This document shows positions 45,316 to 54,121 of a stretch of DNA of 64,000 nucleotides, piece after piece. This DNA is from CAWACP01 sp963780655 (GTDB lineage: Bacteria > Acidobacteriota > Terriglobia > Bryobacterales > Bryobacteraceae): assembly GCA_963780655.1 (NCBI GenBank), contig CAWACP010000003.1, forward strand, positions 1,984,001 to 2,048,000. The letters run 5' to 3'. The stretch's first letter is position 1, and each line of letters begins with the position of its first letter. The notes beneath the pieces are model-generated. The model worked only from the letters and a program-made list of their open reading frames with translations, was not told the DNA's origin and made no database searches. Both the position numbers and the translations under genes were made by a program.

Positions 45316-46755
45316 ATGATTCTGCCCTTCGCGTTTTTGTTGGTGACCGCGGGACCAGCCGATGTGGAATCCGCGCTGAAGCGATTCACCGAAGTGTTTG
45401 CGGCGGTGGAGAGCAATTCCGCGGACCCCATCAACACTGAGAGCGCCATCTACGGCGGCGCAATTCCGTCCATGCTGCGCGAGCTCGATCCGCATTCCGT
45501 GTTCTTCGACCCGCAGCAGTTCCAGCAGTTGAAGGAAATGGAGCAGTCGGAGCAGAAGGGCTTCGGGACGGTGGTGTCCATCGTGCCCGGGCGCGTAGTG
45601 GTACTGCAGGCCATGCCCGGCACTCCGTCGGCCCGCGCGGGCCTGTCGCCCGGTGATGAAATCGTGGCCGTCAACAATGCGCCGCTCGCGCAGTTCGGCG
45701 ACCCCGAGCAGCTCATCCAGTTTCTGACCGAAGCACGGCAGAAGCGGGCCGACCTTTTGGTGCGCCGGCCAGGCAGCCTGCGCCCGCTCGAGTTCACGCT
45801 CGATCCGCAGCTCATCGATGCGCCCACGGTGGACCGCGCCTTCATGCTGCGCCCCGGCATCGGCTATGTGCGCGTGGCCAGCTTCGATCCGCAAACCGCA
45901 AAGCTGCTGAAGAACGCCATCGAGGGTCTGGGGGGCGCAAAGCTGAAAGGCCTGGTGCTGGACCTCCGAAACAATACCGGCGGTGTTGTTCCGGCGGCGC
46001 TGGAGTGCGCCAGCTACTTCCTGAAGCCCGGCCAGCAGATACTCACGGCCCGTGGCCGATCGCTGAAGGGGCGGCAGGAAGCGGAGGTCCCGAAGAATGC
46101 GGTCCCGTATGAGTTCCCTCTGGCCGTGCTGGTGAATGAGAAAACCGCGAGCGCCGCCGAGATCGTCACCGGCGCGCTGCAGGACCACGACCGCGCCACC
46201 GTGGTAGGCACGCCCACGTACGGCAAGGGCCTGGTGCAGAGCGTTTTCCCGCTGAGCGGGAACACGGCCATGGCGCTGACCACCGCGTTCTACTACACGC
46301 CCAGCGGCCGGTCCATTCAGAAGCCGCTCGCGGTGGGGCAGCTCGGCGACATCGCCGAACATCAGATGTATAAGACCGACAAGGGACGCGGCGTGGCCGG
46401 GGGCGGAGGCATCCAGCCGGATATCGTCGTGTATCCGGAGCAGCCCGACCGCCTGCTGGCGGTGTTCGAAGGGAGCGGCGTGCTGATCTCGTACGCCACC
46501 GACTATATCCAGAAACATAAAGTGACCGAACCGTTCAAAGTGACGCCGGATATCCTTGACGATTTCCAGGTATACGCGTCGGAGCGCCGTATTCAGCCGT
46601 CCGTCGCGGAGTGGATGCAGCACCGCGATTGGATTCAGTCGCACCTGGAACAGGAGATCCTCGACCAGGCGCTTGGCGTCGCCAAAGGCGACGAGGTGCA
46701 GGCCCGCAGCGACCCGCAGGTGAAGGCCGCGGTTGCTTCGCTGGGCCTGGGGTGA
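45316..46755 (+). CDS. S41-family C-terminal processing protease
   Basis: 479 residues from ATG 45316; an open frame from 45262 overlaps ddl. The short hydrophobic N-terminus (ILPFAFLLVTAG) could be a signal peptide or anchor. A PDZ domain (about 95-165, VVVLQAMPGTPSARAGLSPG then DEIVAVNNAPLAQFG) leads to the tail-protease core with GLVLDLRNNTGGVV, LAVLVNEKTASAAEIVTGAL (catalytic Ser and partner residues) and GTPTYGKGLVQSVFPL (catalytic Lys). It degrades or trims periplasmic proteins. The last 100 residues are a helical extension. The next gene overlaps its stop. Confidence 0.9.
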   Translation: MILPFAFLLVTAGPADVESALKRFTEVFAAVESNSADPINTESAIYGGAIPSMLRELDPHSVFFDPQQFQQLKEMEQSEQKGFGTVVSIVPGRVVVLQAMPGTPSARAGLSPGDEIVAVNNAPLAQFGDPEQLIQFLTEARQKRADLLVRRPGSLRPLEFTLDPQLIDAPTVDRAFMLRPGIGYVRVASFDPQTAKLLKNAIEGLGGAKLKGLVLDLRNNTGGVVPAALECASYFLKPGQQILTARGRSLKGRQEAEVPKNAVPYEFPLAVLVNEKTASAAEIVTGALQDHDRATVVGTPTYGKGLVQSVFPLSGNTAMALTTAFYYTPSGRSIQKPLAVGQLGDIAEHQMYKTDKGRGVAGGGGIQPDIVVYPEQPDRLLAVFEGSGVLISYATDYIQKHKVTEPFKVTPDILDDFQVYASERRIQPSVAEWMQHRDWIQSHLEQEILDQALGVAKGDEVQARSDPQVKAAVASLGLG

Positions 46756-47159
46756 TGCCCGTGCAGCGCGATCCTCTTTTATCGAACGCGAAACGTAAGG
46801 CGCCGCCGCATGAGTTCGTGCTCGATGCGCTGGCCGCGCTGTCGCCCCGCACACGGCCCATGTTCAGTTGCCTTGCCGTGTATGTCGGGGACAGCATTGT
46901 CCTCTGCCTGCGCGACAAAAGCGGCGCGACTTCGGATGACAACGGCGTCTGGCTGGCCACCACCGTGGAGCATCACGAGAGCCTGCGGCGCGAGTTTCCC
47001 GGCATGCGCTCGATTCGGGTGCTCGGGAAGCCGGTGACCGGCTGGCAGCTGCTCCCCGCGGACGCTCCGGATTTCGAAGAGTCGGCGCTGCGGGCGTGTG
47101 AGCTGATCGCGAAGGGCGATCCGCGAATCGGCAAGGTTCCAAAGGCGCGACGACGATGA
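46755..47159 (+). CDS. Hypothetical protein in the S41-CPBP operon
   Basis: 134 residues from ATG 46755, overlapping the S41 stop (TGATG). The sequence shows a helical VLDALAALSPRTRPMFSCLA start, a beta segment YVGDSIVLCLRDKSGATSDD, then LATTVEHHESLRREFPGMRS and a basic end PKARRR. No family could be named, though the layout recalls small TfoX/MmcQ-like single-domain proteins. No signal or membrane segment. Its position, overlapping genes on both sides, supports co-translation. Confidence 0.7.
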   Translation: MPVQRDPLLSNAKRKAPPHEFVLDALAALSPRTRPMFSCLAVYVGDSIVLCLRDKSGATSDDNGVWLATTVEHHESLRREFPGMRSIRVLGKPVTGWQLLPADAPDFEESALRACELIAKGDPRIGKVPKARRR

Positions 47160-47866
47160 TGCCCGTGCATCGCCCAGACGCGTGGATTCTCACGGCGATT
47201 CTTGTGGTGGTCTACCCGCTCGTCGATTGGGCGGTTTACCTTCGGGCCAGATCGAAGTTCACCATTTACTGGTGGAACATTCTCGCGGCATGGACGCTGA
47301 CGATTACGGCGGCGTGGATCGGCGCTCGAAACGGAGTGACGCTCGCGGACCTTGGCGAACAGGCTGGGAATCCTCTTCGCATGCTGGTGACGCTGGCGCT
47401 CGTGGCGGCCGCGGTTGCTGCGCTCACGTTCCTCAGCCGGCAGCAGAATAAGAAGCCCGGCGCGGCGGCGCGCGTGAAGGAGTCGGCGGGCCGCCTCGCG
47501 AAGATCCTGCCGGTGACTTGCCGCGACCGGACGGTGTTCGTGATCGTGGCGCTCACGGCCGGGCTGTGCGAGGAATTTCTCTACCGAGGATGGCTGCTGC
47601 ATTTTCTCGGCGCCACGCTCGGCTCCGTCTGGTTCGGGCTGATTCTCTCGTCGTTCGCATTCGGGTTCGCGCACATCTACCAGGGACGCAGCGGTGCGAT
47701 CGGCACAACTCTCCTCGGCGCGGTGTTCGGCGTAATCTACCTCGTGTGCGGCGGGCTGCTGCTCCCGCAGGCGCTGCACGCAGCGATGGACTTGTGGAAC
47801 GGCATCTCGCTCGGCAAGCTGCTGGCAGAACCGGACGAAGCTGCGGGGCCTTCCACGGCTTCGTGA
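47156..47866 (+). CDS. CPBP-family intramembrane metalloprotease
   Basis: 236 residues with about six membrane segments. The three CPBP/Abi motifs are present: LCEEFLYRGWL (EExxxR), FAFGFAHIYQG (FxxxH) and LLPQALHAAMDLWNG (HxxxN/D type). These membrane proteases (CAAX/bacteriocin-processing family) cleave within the bilayer. Some confer self-immunity to bacteriocins, others process regulators. The ATG overlaps the previous stop. The target here is unknown. Confidence 0.85.
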   Translation: MMPVHRPDAWILTAILVVVYPLVDWAVYLRARSKFTIYWWNILAAWTLTITAAWIGARNGVTLADLGEQAGNPLRMLVTLALVAAAVAALTFLSRQQNKKPGAAARVKESAGRLAKILPVTCRDRTVFVIVALTAGLCEEFLYRGWLLHFLGATLGSVWFGLILSSFAFGFAHIYQGRSGAIGTTLLGAVFGVIYLVCGGLLLPQALHAAMDLWNGISLGKLLAEPDEAAGPSTAS

Positions 47867-47909
47867 GCCGGTTGGATGGCTCGTTCGCATTTTGCTAACA
47901 TCGATCTTG

Positions 47910-48206
47910 AACGTCATCAGCAAGGCCGGATTGCTGGACATGCTGGAGAGGAAGTCCGCAGATGTTCGTGCTGAGTTGCTGGCGTGGTATAGGGCGGCGC
48001 GGAAAGCCGATTGGACCCGCGTAACCGATGTTTGGGACAGCGTTCCGGACGCGGATTATGTGGAAGGGCTACTGGTGTTCAACATACGGCAGAACCGATA
48101 TCGCCTGATTGTGTTCCCGGTTTTTGCCCGTCGAAAGCTCTACATTAAGGCTTTGCTGAGCCACAAGGAATACGACAGAAAGGACTGGCAATCGAAATGG
48201 CCGTAA
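47910..48206 (+). CDS. higB: HigB-type mRNA interferase toxin
   Basis: 98 residues from a TTG at 47910 (NVISKAGLLDMLERK aligns with the usual MRIISKK start); an in-frame TTG at 47892 is less likely. The core LLAWYRAARKADWTRVTDVW and LVFNIRQNRYRLIVFPVFAR followed by LYIKALLSHKEYDRKDWQ is the RelE-like fold of HigB, which cuts mRNA on the ribosome. The higA gene overlaps its end by 10 bases, the toxin-first order of HigBA modules. It lies after the CPBP gene. Confidence 0.9.
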   Translation, partial: NVISKAGLLDMLERKSADVRAELLAWYRAARKADWTRVTDVWDSVPDADYVEGLLVFNIRQNRYRLIVFPVFARRKLYIKALLSHKEYDRKDWQSKWP

Positions 48207-48607
48207 CTGAAATCAGCCCCGTCAAATACGGCAAGCTCCTGTCAACAGCGCTGCCTAAAGTGATTGAGACGCGCGAAGAGTTTGATCGTTTCGTCCGGAT
48301 GATGGAGGACCTTGACCGCAGGATTTCCCGGGGGGGACAGCTAAGTCGTGAAGAAGATGCCCTGCTCGCGCTCCTGGAGAGACTCGTTGCAGATTACGAC
48401 GACAAAATTGAACTGCCCGAGGTTCCGCCCCATAAGATGGTGCAGTTCCTGATGGAGCACCGCGGTCTTAAACAGGCCGATCTGGTCCCGGCGATCGGCA
48501 CGCGCGCTCAGGTGTCGGATCTCGTGAATGGCAAGCGCGGAATCAGCAAGGCTCAGGCGAAGAAGCTGGCCGCATTCTTCAGGGTGTCCGTCGAGCTGTT
48601 CATCTGA
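48197..48607 (+). CDS. higA: HigA-type antitoxin
   Basis: 136 residues, ATG 48197 inside the end of higB. An N-terminal toxin-binding helix region (about 1-75) precedes an Xre-type helix-turn-helix: HKMVQFLMEHRGLKQADLVP, AIGTRAQVSDLVNGKRGISK and AQAKKLAAFFRVSVELF. It neutralises HigB by binding and represses the higBA promoter. Both genes are intact and co-translated, so the module is probably functional. Confidence 0.9.
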   Translation: MAVTEISPVKYGKLLSTALPKVIETREEFDRFVRMMEDLDRRISRGGQLSREEDALLALLERLVADYDDKIELPEVPPHKMVQFLMEHRGLKQADLVPAIGTRAQVSDLVNGKRGISKAQAKKLAAFFRVSVELFI

Positions 48608-48632
48608 TTGGTAGCCGTGGGTGCGGGCCCAG

Positions 48633-49121
48633 TCAGCTTCCGCATAGTCCGTGCGCCGATAAGACACGCGCACCGGTGGGAGCCCTTATCACAACTGTCG
48701 CGTTGTAGTACGTAACTTCACAGGATTCATCGTTAGGCGCACACGTACCCGTCACGATGTATTTGATAATGACTTCGATGCCTCCACTGTGATACCGGAA
48801 CGTTGAGTGGTCACCCTTCCGAGGTGCACCCTTCGGTTCTTCCGACGTCACTAGCCTCAGAGCCCAGTCGCGTCGATTAATGTTCACCGCGGCATTCCCG
48901 TCGAAGTCGCTTACGAAGATAGACCGACGGGCGCTGTACGTGTTATCCGTGAGCAGCCACAACGAGCATCCAGCACCGTCGAACGCCTCTGGGTCGTGAA
49001 TGAATCCGACCGTCGGCGGTGTGCGGCTGGTAGCGGCCGAGGTGGCTGCAGGTCGGCCACCAGAAGCCTGGTTATTAACGATCAAGAACCACGGAACAAG
49101 CGTGAGCACGACCGGCATCAT
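48633..49121 (-). CDS. Hypothetical secreted protein
   Basis: 162 residues from an ATG at 49121. The hydrophobic start (MPVVLTLVPWFLIVNNQAS) may be a signal peptide or anchor. The rest is beta-rich with FDGAGCSLWLLTDNTYSARR, then VNINRRDWALRLVTS and GTCAPNDESCEVTYYN, which contains paired cysteines. No family was recognised. Start choice and expression are uncertain. It converges on higBA. Confidence 0.5.
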   Translation of the reverse strand: MMPVVLTLVPWFLIVNNQASGGRPAATSAATSRTPPTVGFIHDPEAFDGAGCSLWLLTDNTYSARRSIFVSDFDGNAAVNINRRDWALRLVTSEEPKGAPRKGDHSTFRYHSGGIEVIIKYIVTGTCAPNDESCEVTYYNATVVIRAPTGARVLSAHGLCGS

Positions 49122-49126
49122 GCCTG

Positions 49127-49804
49127 CTACCGTACCAGCTCCGCCGTCACGATCTTGTCCAGCTTCGGGAAGTGCGTCGCGATGTACTCGGAGCCCTGCG
49201 CTTCCGCCTTACTCTGGTCCACGCCCTCGCCCTGCGGCGGACCGTCGCCATACCCGGCATAGAGTTTGTCCACCACGTTCATCCCCTCCACAACCTTGCC
49301 GAACGGCGAGAAGCCGCTCTTATCCAGCCGCTTGTTATTGCCGAAGTTGATGAACACCTCGGCCGTGCGCGTGTTCGGCCCGGAAGTGGCGAACGTAACC
49401 ATCCCGCGCGTATTGCTCTGTTTCACCGGATCGTCAGGGATGCTCATGTTGTTCCAGTGGGCCGTCAGCGCTGGGCTATTCGAAATGCCCCACTGCACCA
49501 TGAAGCCTTTCACCACGCGGAAGAAGTACTGCCCGTCGTAGAACTTATCCTGAATCAGCTCATAGAAGCGGTCGGCGCCCCACGGCGCCCACGCGCGGTG
49601 CACCTCGATAACGAACGGACCCTTGCTGGTGTCGAATTTTGCGCGGAAGACATCCGGCGCGTGTTCCGGTTTGGCCGGCGCAGTGGCCTCGGGCTGAGCT
49701 TTCTTCTCGGGCGGTTTCGTGCCGGACGAACATCCGGCGAGGAGGGCGACAACGCCCAACGCGCTGAAAAGCCGATAACGCAGGCGAAAACGCCTGCTCC
49801 ACAA
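49127..49804 (-). CDS. Peptidyl-prolyl cis-trans isomerase (cyclophilin), lipoprotein
   Basis: 225 residues from a TTG at 49804. That start gives a lipoprotein signal peptide: WSRRFRLRYRLFSALG then VVALLAGCSS (lipobox LAGC). A proline/lysine-rich linker (about 28-45) precedes the cyclophilin domain: VFRAKFDTSKGPFVIEVHRA, FYDGQYFFRVVKGFMVQWGI, TFATSGPNTRTAEVFINFGN and GFSPFGKVVEGMNVVDKLYA. It assists folding in the periplasm. The n-region of the signal peptide is encoded by the family A repeat at 49780-49803. Earlier ATGs (49855, 49876) would also read through repeats. Confidence 0.85.
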   Translation of the reverse strand: MWSRRFRLRYRLFSALGVVALLAGCSSGTKPPEKKAQPEATAPAKPEHAPDVFRAKFDTSKGPFVIEVHRAWAPWGADRFYELIQDKFYDGQYFFRVVKGFMVQWGISNSPALTAHWNNMSIPDDPVKQSNTRGMVTFATSGPNTRTAEVFINFGNNKRLDKSGFSPFGKVVEGMNVVDKLYAGYGDGPPQGEGVDQSKAEAQGSEYIATHFPKLDKIVTAELVR

Positions 49805-49854
49805 TTGGCCGCCAACGGTGTGTACGCAGTAGTGGAGCAGGCCTTCGGCCTGCA
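49780..49854. repeat. Inverted pair of family A variants, partly inside the cyclophilin gene
   Basis: GCAGGCGAAAACGCCTGC plus TCCACA (49780-49803) and, in reverse orientation, TGGAGCAGGCCTTCGGCCTG CA (49833-49854), separated by 29 bases. The first arm overlaps the cyclophilin start as chosen here. Same layout as 43337-43403. Confidence 0.85.
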
Positions 49855-49865
49855 TCGCGCTTTCT

Positions 49866-52466
49866 CTATTTGGCATCACGCCAATTCTGTCCGATTCCGA
49901 TGTCCGCCACAAGCGGCACATCCAGCGCCTGCACCTGCTCCATCTCGCGTTTCACCAGCGCGGACACGGCCTCGGTCTCTTCGGGCGGCGCTTCGAACAG
50001 CAGCTCGTCGTGCACCTGCAGGAGCATGCGCGCGCGCAGGTTCTGCTCGGCGAACAAGCGGTCGATCCGGATCATCGCCAGCTTGATCAGGTCGGCCGCG
50101 GTGCCCTGCAACGGCGTATTGACAGCGGTCCGCTCGGCAAAGCCGCGCGCGGCCGGGTTGCGGCTCTTCATGTCGGGAATAGGTCGCCGCCGGCCGAACA
50201 TGGTCAGCGCGTACCCCTCCAGCCGCACCTTTTCGATGGTCGCGTCGATGAACGTCCGCACGCCCGCGTACAGCTCGAAGTAGCGGTGGATGTACTGTTC
50301 GGCCTCTTTGCGATCGATGCCGAGCCCGGCCGCAAGACCGAACGGCGTCTGGCCATAGACAATGCCGAAGTTCACGGCCTTGGCAGCGCGGCGCATGTCG
50401 GGCGTCACCAGCTCCGGCATGACGTGGAACACTTCCGCGGCGGTCCGCGTGTGGATGTCTTCGCCCCCGCGGAATGCCTCCAGCAGCTTCGGATCGTGCG
50501 ACATGTGCGCCAGCAGCCGCAGCTCGATCTGCGAATAGTCCGCGACGATCAGATTCCAGCCGTCCTCCGGGATGAAGGCAGCGCGGATCTCACGGCCCAG
50601 CTCGGTGCGGATGGGAATGTTCTGCAGGTTCGGATTCGAAGACGACAGCCGGCCGGTAGCCGCGCCAATCTGGTTGAACGTCGTATGCAGCCGCCCGGTG
50701 CGCGCGTTGATCAGCGCGGGCAACGCATCCACGTACGTTCCCTTCAGCTTCGAGAGCTGACGATATTCGAGCACCTTGCGCGCAATCTCGTGCTCGGCGG
50801 CGAGGCCTTCCAGAACGTCGGCCGCAGTGGAGATAGTCTTGCCCTTCCCGTATTTGAACGGCGCTGGGAGCGCCAGGTCCTCGAACAGCACCTTGCCGAG
50901 CTGCTGCGGCGAGTTGATGTTGAACGGCTTGCCCGCGAGATCGAAGATCTCCTGCGAAAGGCGGGCCAAATCGGTTTCCATCCGATCGGCCAGCGCGGCC
51001 AGTTGCGAGCGCTCGATGCGGATGCCGTTCCGCTCCATGCGCGCCAGCACCGCGGCGAGCGGCAGATCGATCTGCTCGTAAAGCGGCCGCAGGCCCTGCG
51101 CCTCGATTTCGGGGAGCAGCTTTTCCAGCAGCGTGCCCATGCAGTCGGCGTGCTGTTCGGCGGCCTTCGCCAGACGGCGGTCGAGGAACTTCTCGGCCAG
51201 AACCTCCGCCGAGCAGCCGGACGGATCGGCGCACAGCAGGAACGCATACAGCATCACGTCGTGAACGAAGCCGCGGCCGTTAACCCCCAGCTCGGCCAGT
51301 TTGAGCAGCACGGCGCGCGCGTCGTGCGCGGCTTTGGGGCGGTCGGGATCTTCGAAGACATGGCGGGCGGCGTCGATCAGCTCGGCGCCAAACGCACGCC
51401 CCTCGCCGGCGCGCGTCGAAACGCCGATCATGGTCATCGGCAGCTCGCCTTCCTCCGACGAATCGATGGACACGGCCACAACCGCATCAGCCGGCGAGCC
51501 GCTCAGGTAATCGCGGATCTGGTCCGCGCTGTCGAAACGGCGGTAATCGCGCGTGTGCGCGTCGTCGGTCGGACCCAGCTCCTTCACCAGGCTGAAGAAC
51601 TCCAGCTCCTTGTAGATCTGGCGAAGCGACGCCACGTCGGGCTCGCGCGTCTTCAACTCTTCGAGGTTCAGCTCCACCGGCACGCTGGTGTCGATGGTGG
51701 CCAGGCGCTTACTCAGCAGAATGCGATCGCGATTGTTCTGCAGGCTCTCGCGGTGCATCTTCCGCTGCACCTCCGCGGCGCCGTCGAGCGCGGCTTCCAC
51801 GCTGCCGAACGGCGCAATCAGCTCGCGCGCGCCCTTCTCGCCGATGCCCGGAGCGCCGGGGATGTTGTCGATGGTGTCGCCCATCAGCGCGAGCAGGTCG
51901 GGCACCTGGCCGGGCTTCACGCCCATGAATTCTTCGGCCTTCACGGCGTCGTACCAGATGTCCTCCTTCACCGGATTGAACATCGACACGCGCTCGTTCA
52001 CCAGTTGGAGCAGGTCCTTGTCGCTGGATACGATCACCACGTCCACATCGGCCCCGGCCTTCGTGGCAAGCGCACCGATCACGTCGTCGGCCTCGAAGCC
52101 TTCGAACTGCAGGATGGGGACATTCATGGTCTCGAGCAGGCGGCGAATGTACGGGATCTGTTCGCGCAGATCGTCCGGCATCTCTGTGCGGTTCGCTTTA
52201 TAGTCGGCGAACTGCTCCTCGCGAAAGGTCTTGCCGCTCTCGAAAATGGCGGCGATGTATTCGGGCTGGTACGCGGTCCGCAGCTTCCGCAGCATGTTGT
52301 GGAAGATGTAAATGGCTTCGGTGGAAAGCCCGGTGCTGGTGCGCATCGGCGGCGACCCGGAGCGCGCCCGTGCGTGATACGCGCGAAACACGAAACCGTA
52401 GGAATCGATCAGGAACAGGCGGGGACGCACCGCCCTGGGGAAAGCCGTCTGCTTTGGCGCGGGCAT
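49866..52466 (-). CDS. polA: DNA polymerase I
   Basis: 866 residues. The 5'-3' exonuclease (about 15-300) has LFLIDSYGFVFRAYHA, FEGFEADDVIGALA, VSSDKDLLQLV and LMGDTIDNIPGAPGIGEKGA. A 3'-5' exonuclease-like domain (about 310-480) follows but lacks the DxE metal motif: the strand reads VAVSIDSSEEG. The polymerase domain (about 490-866) has motif A VADYSQIELRLLAHMS, motif B RRAAKAVNFGIVYG and motif C LLQVHDELLFEAP. It fills gaps and removes primers. Proofreading is probably absent. Its stop lies about 10 bases before a repeat. Confidence 0.96.
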   Translation of the reverse strand: MPAPKQTAFPRAVRPRLFLIDSYGFVFRAYHARARSGSPPMRTSTGLSTEAIYIFHNMLRKLRTAYQPEYIAAIFESGKTFREEQFADYKANRTEMPDDLREQIPYIRRLLETMNVPILQFEGFEADDVIGALATKAGADVDVVIVSSDKDLLQLVNERVSMFNPVKEDIWYDAVKAEEFMGVKPGQVPDLLALMGDTIDNIPGAPGIGEKGARELIAPFGSVEAALDGAAEVQRKMHRESLQNNRDRILLSKRLATIDTSVPVELNLEELKTREPDVASLRQIYKELEFFSLVKELGPTDDAHTRDYRRFDSADQIRDYLSGSPADAVVAVSIDSSEEGELPMTMIGVSTRAGEGRAFGAELIDAARHVFEDPDRPKAAHDARAVLLKLAELGVNGRGFVHDVMLYAFLLCADPSGCSAEVLAEKFLDRRLAKAAEQHADCMGTLLEKLLPEIEAQGLRPLYEQIDLPLAAVLARMERNGIRIERSQLAALADRMETDLARLSQEIFDLAGKPFNINSPQQLGKVLFEDLALPAPFKYGKGKTISTAADVLEGLAAEHEIARKVLEYRQLSKLKGTYVDALPALINARTGRLHTTFNQIGAATGRLSSSNPNLQNIPIRTELGREIRAAFIPEDGWNLIVADYSQIELRLLAHMSHDPKLLEAFRGGEDIHTRTAAEVFHVMPELVTPDMRRAAKAVNFGIVYGQTPFGLAAGLGIDRKEAEQYIHRYFELYAGVRTFIDATIEKVRLEGYALTMFGRRRPIPDMKSRNPAARGFAERTAVNTPLQGTAADLIKLAMIRIDRLFAEQNLRARMLLQVHDELLFEAPPEETEAVSALVKREMEQVQALDVPLVADIGIGQNWRDAK

Positions 52467-52662
52467 CGAAGTTTCAGCATAACAGCCTGTGAACGAGCCA
52501 GACCCCGCCGGTCTGTGGTACTAACGCTACATTTTCCCCGGGTGGTGTGGCGCAATAGCCACAATTAAAGTTTACAAGTCTTTGCATATGAGTGTGTTGG
52601 AAACCTACTCACGTTGTTAGAATCAATGTTTCAGGGGTCGAGGAGGAAGCAGGAGACCATGA

Positions 52663-53553
52663 TTGCGATTTGAGACATCCGTCCAGCGGCCGGTGGAAGC
52701 CACCGGCAGAGGGTTGCACAGCGGCGTTCCTGTATCCGTTCGCATCCTGCCCGCGCCGCCGTCCACAGGCATAGTCTTTCTTCGAACCGATCTGGAAAAC
52801 TTCGCCGTTCCGGCGAGCTGGCGACATGTAGCCCGCGTGAGCTACGCCACCAGCCTCATGCGCCAGAGCGTGCTCATCTCCACCACCGAGCACCTGCTCA
52901 GCGTGTTTTACAGCATGGGCGTGGACAACGCCTATATCGAGATCGATAACCTGGAAGTCCCCATTCTCGACGGCAGCGGCCTGCCCTGGGTGGAACTGCT
53001 GCGCAAGGCAGGTGTTCGGCAATACCGGCGGCGCCGGCGCTACATGCGTATCCGCAGGCCCGTAACGGTGGAGAACGGCGATAAGCGCATCTCCATCCTG
53101 CCGGCCGACCGTTTCCTGCTCACCTGCGATGTCTTCTTCAACCACCCTCTTATCGGCCGCCAGTGTCTGGAAATGGAAGTGACTCCCGAGCGATACGCGC
53201 GCGACATTGCGCCCGCCCGTACCTTCGGCTTCGATAAAGATCTGGACGCCATGCGCGAGATGGGCCTGATCCGCGGCGCCACTCTGGAAAATGCCGTTTG
53301 CTTCGACGCGAACAAGGTGACCAACGAAGGCGGCCTGCGATTCGACGATGAATGCTGCCGGCACAAGGCGCTCGACCTGATTGGCGATCTGGCTCTGATC
53401 GGCCGGCCGCTGCTGGGCCACGTGATTGCCGAGCGCGCGGGACACGCCATGCACGTGGCGCTGGTGGCGCGCATCATGTCCGATCCGTCGCTGTACGAGA
53501 TCGTCAGCTTCGATCAACTGGCCGACCGCGTTGCGCACGCGCTTGCTTCGTAG
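52663..53553 (+). CDS. lpxC: UDP-3-O-acyl-N-acetylglucosamine deacetylase
   Basis: 296 residues from a TTG at 52663, seven bases after AGGAG (52651-52655). An ATG at 52659 in another frame ends after four codons. Zinc and catalytic motifs: VEATGRGLHSGVPVSVRILP, LISTTEHLLSVFYSMGVDNA (His ligand), APARTFGFDKDLDAM, CCRHKALDLIGDLALIG (His and Asp ligands) and GHVIAERAGHAMHVALVARI. It performs the committed step of lipid A synthesis, so the cell makes LPS. It is divergent from polA across 196 bases. Confidence 0.95.
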   Translation: MRFETSVQRPVEATGRGLHSGVPVSVRILPAPPSTGIVFLRTDLENFAVPASWRHVARVSYATSLMRQSVLISTTEHLLSVFYSMGVDNAYIEIDNLEVPILDGSGLPWVELLRKAGVRQYRRRRRYMRIRRPVTVENGDKRISILPADRFLLTCDVFFNHPLIGRQCLEMEVTPERYARDIAPARTFGFDKDLDAMREMGLIRGATLENAVCFDANKVTNEGGLRFDDECCRHKALDLIGDLALIGRPLLGHVIAERAGHAMHVALVARIMSDPSLYEIVSFDQLADRVAHALAS

Positions 53554-54112
53554 CATCCCGAACCTGTTCACGGCCGCCCGGCTGGTTCTGGTTCCATTTA
53601 TCGCTTTGGCCATCGCGCAGCGGCGCTTTGCCGTAGCGCTCGTGCTCGCGCTGGCCGCCGGCGTCACCGATGCGTTCGACGGGTTCTTCGCGCGCCGCTA
53701 TGGCTGGACTTCGCGCACGGGCGCGTACCTCGATCCGATTGCCGACAAGCTTTTGCTGATGACGCTCTTTGTCGCTCTTGCGTATGCGCGGCTGGTTCCG
53801 TGGTGGCTGGTGGCGCTGGTAATCGGGCGCGATGTCTTCATTCTGCTGATGGTGGCCTGGGGCCTTGCGTTTACGCGCATCCGCGACTTTCCGCCGTCGC
53901 TCGCGGGTAAGGTGAGCACGATTATCCAGGTGGGCGCCTCGGTGGGCGTGCTGTTGATCAATGCGGCGCCGTTTCCCTGGCCGCGCGAGGCCGCCTGGAT
54001 CATGATTGCGGCCACGACCGCGGCCACTTTCTGGAGCGGAATCGACTATGGACGCCGGGGTCTGAAGATGGTCCGGAGGGACCGGATTGACGCCGTGGCC
54101 CTCCGGCGTTAG
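53531..54112 (+). CDS. pgsA: CDP-diacylglycerol--glycerol-3-phosphate 3-phosphatidyltransferase
   Basis: 193 residues from a TTG at 53531 (or 53543) inside the end of lpxC. NLFTAARLVLVPFIALAIA is the usual PgsA N-terminus. The CDP-alcohol phosphotransferase motif is complete: DAFDGFFAR, then SRTGAYLDPIADKLLL, giving D-x2-DG-x2-AR-x8-G-x3-D-x3-D. Four to six membrane helices follow. It makes phosphatidylglycerophosphate in the inner membrane. It overlaps lpxC, linking LPS and phospholipid synthesis in one unit. Confidence 0.92.
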   Translation: MRTRLLRSIPNLFTAARLVLVPFIALAIAQRRFAVALVLALAAGVTDAFDGFFARRYGWTSRTGAYLDPIADKLLLMTLFVALAYARLVPWWLVALVIGRDVFILLMVAWGLAFTRIRDFPPSLAGKVSTIIQVGASVGVLLINAAPFPWPREAAWIMIAATTAATFWSGIDYGRRGLKMVRRDRIDAVALRR

Positions 54113-54121
54113 TCTGAAGTT

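Noticed and set aside
44163..45449. 428-codon open frame opposite ddl
   Set aside because: ddl motifs on the plus strand are unambiguous, and the antisense composition is non-protein-like.
50010..52568. 852-codon open frame opposite polA
   Set aside because: The polymerase motifs lie on the minus strand. The antisense product is low-complexity with many His, Arg and Gly residues.
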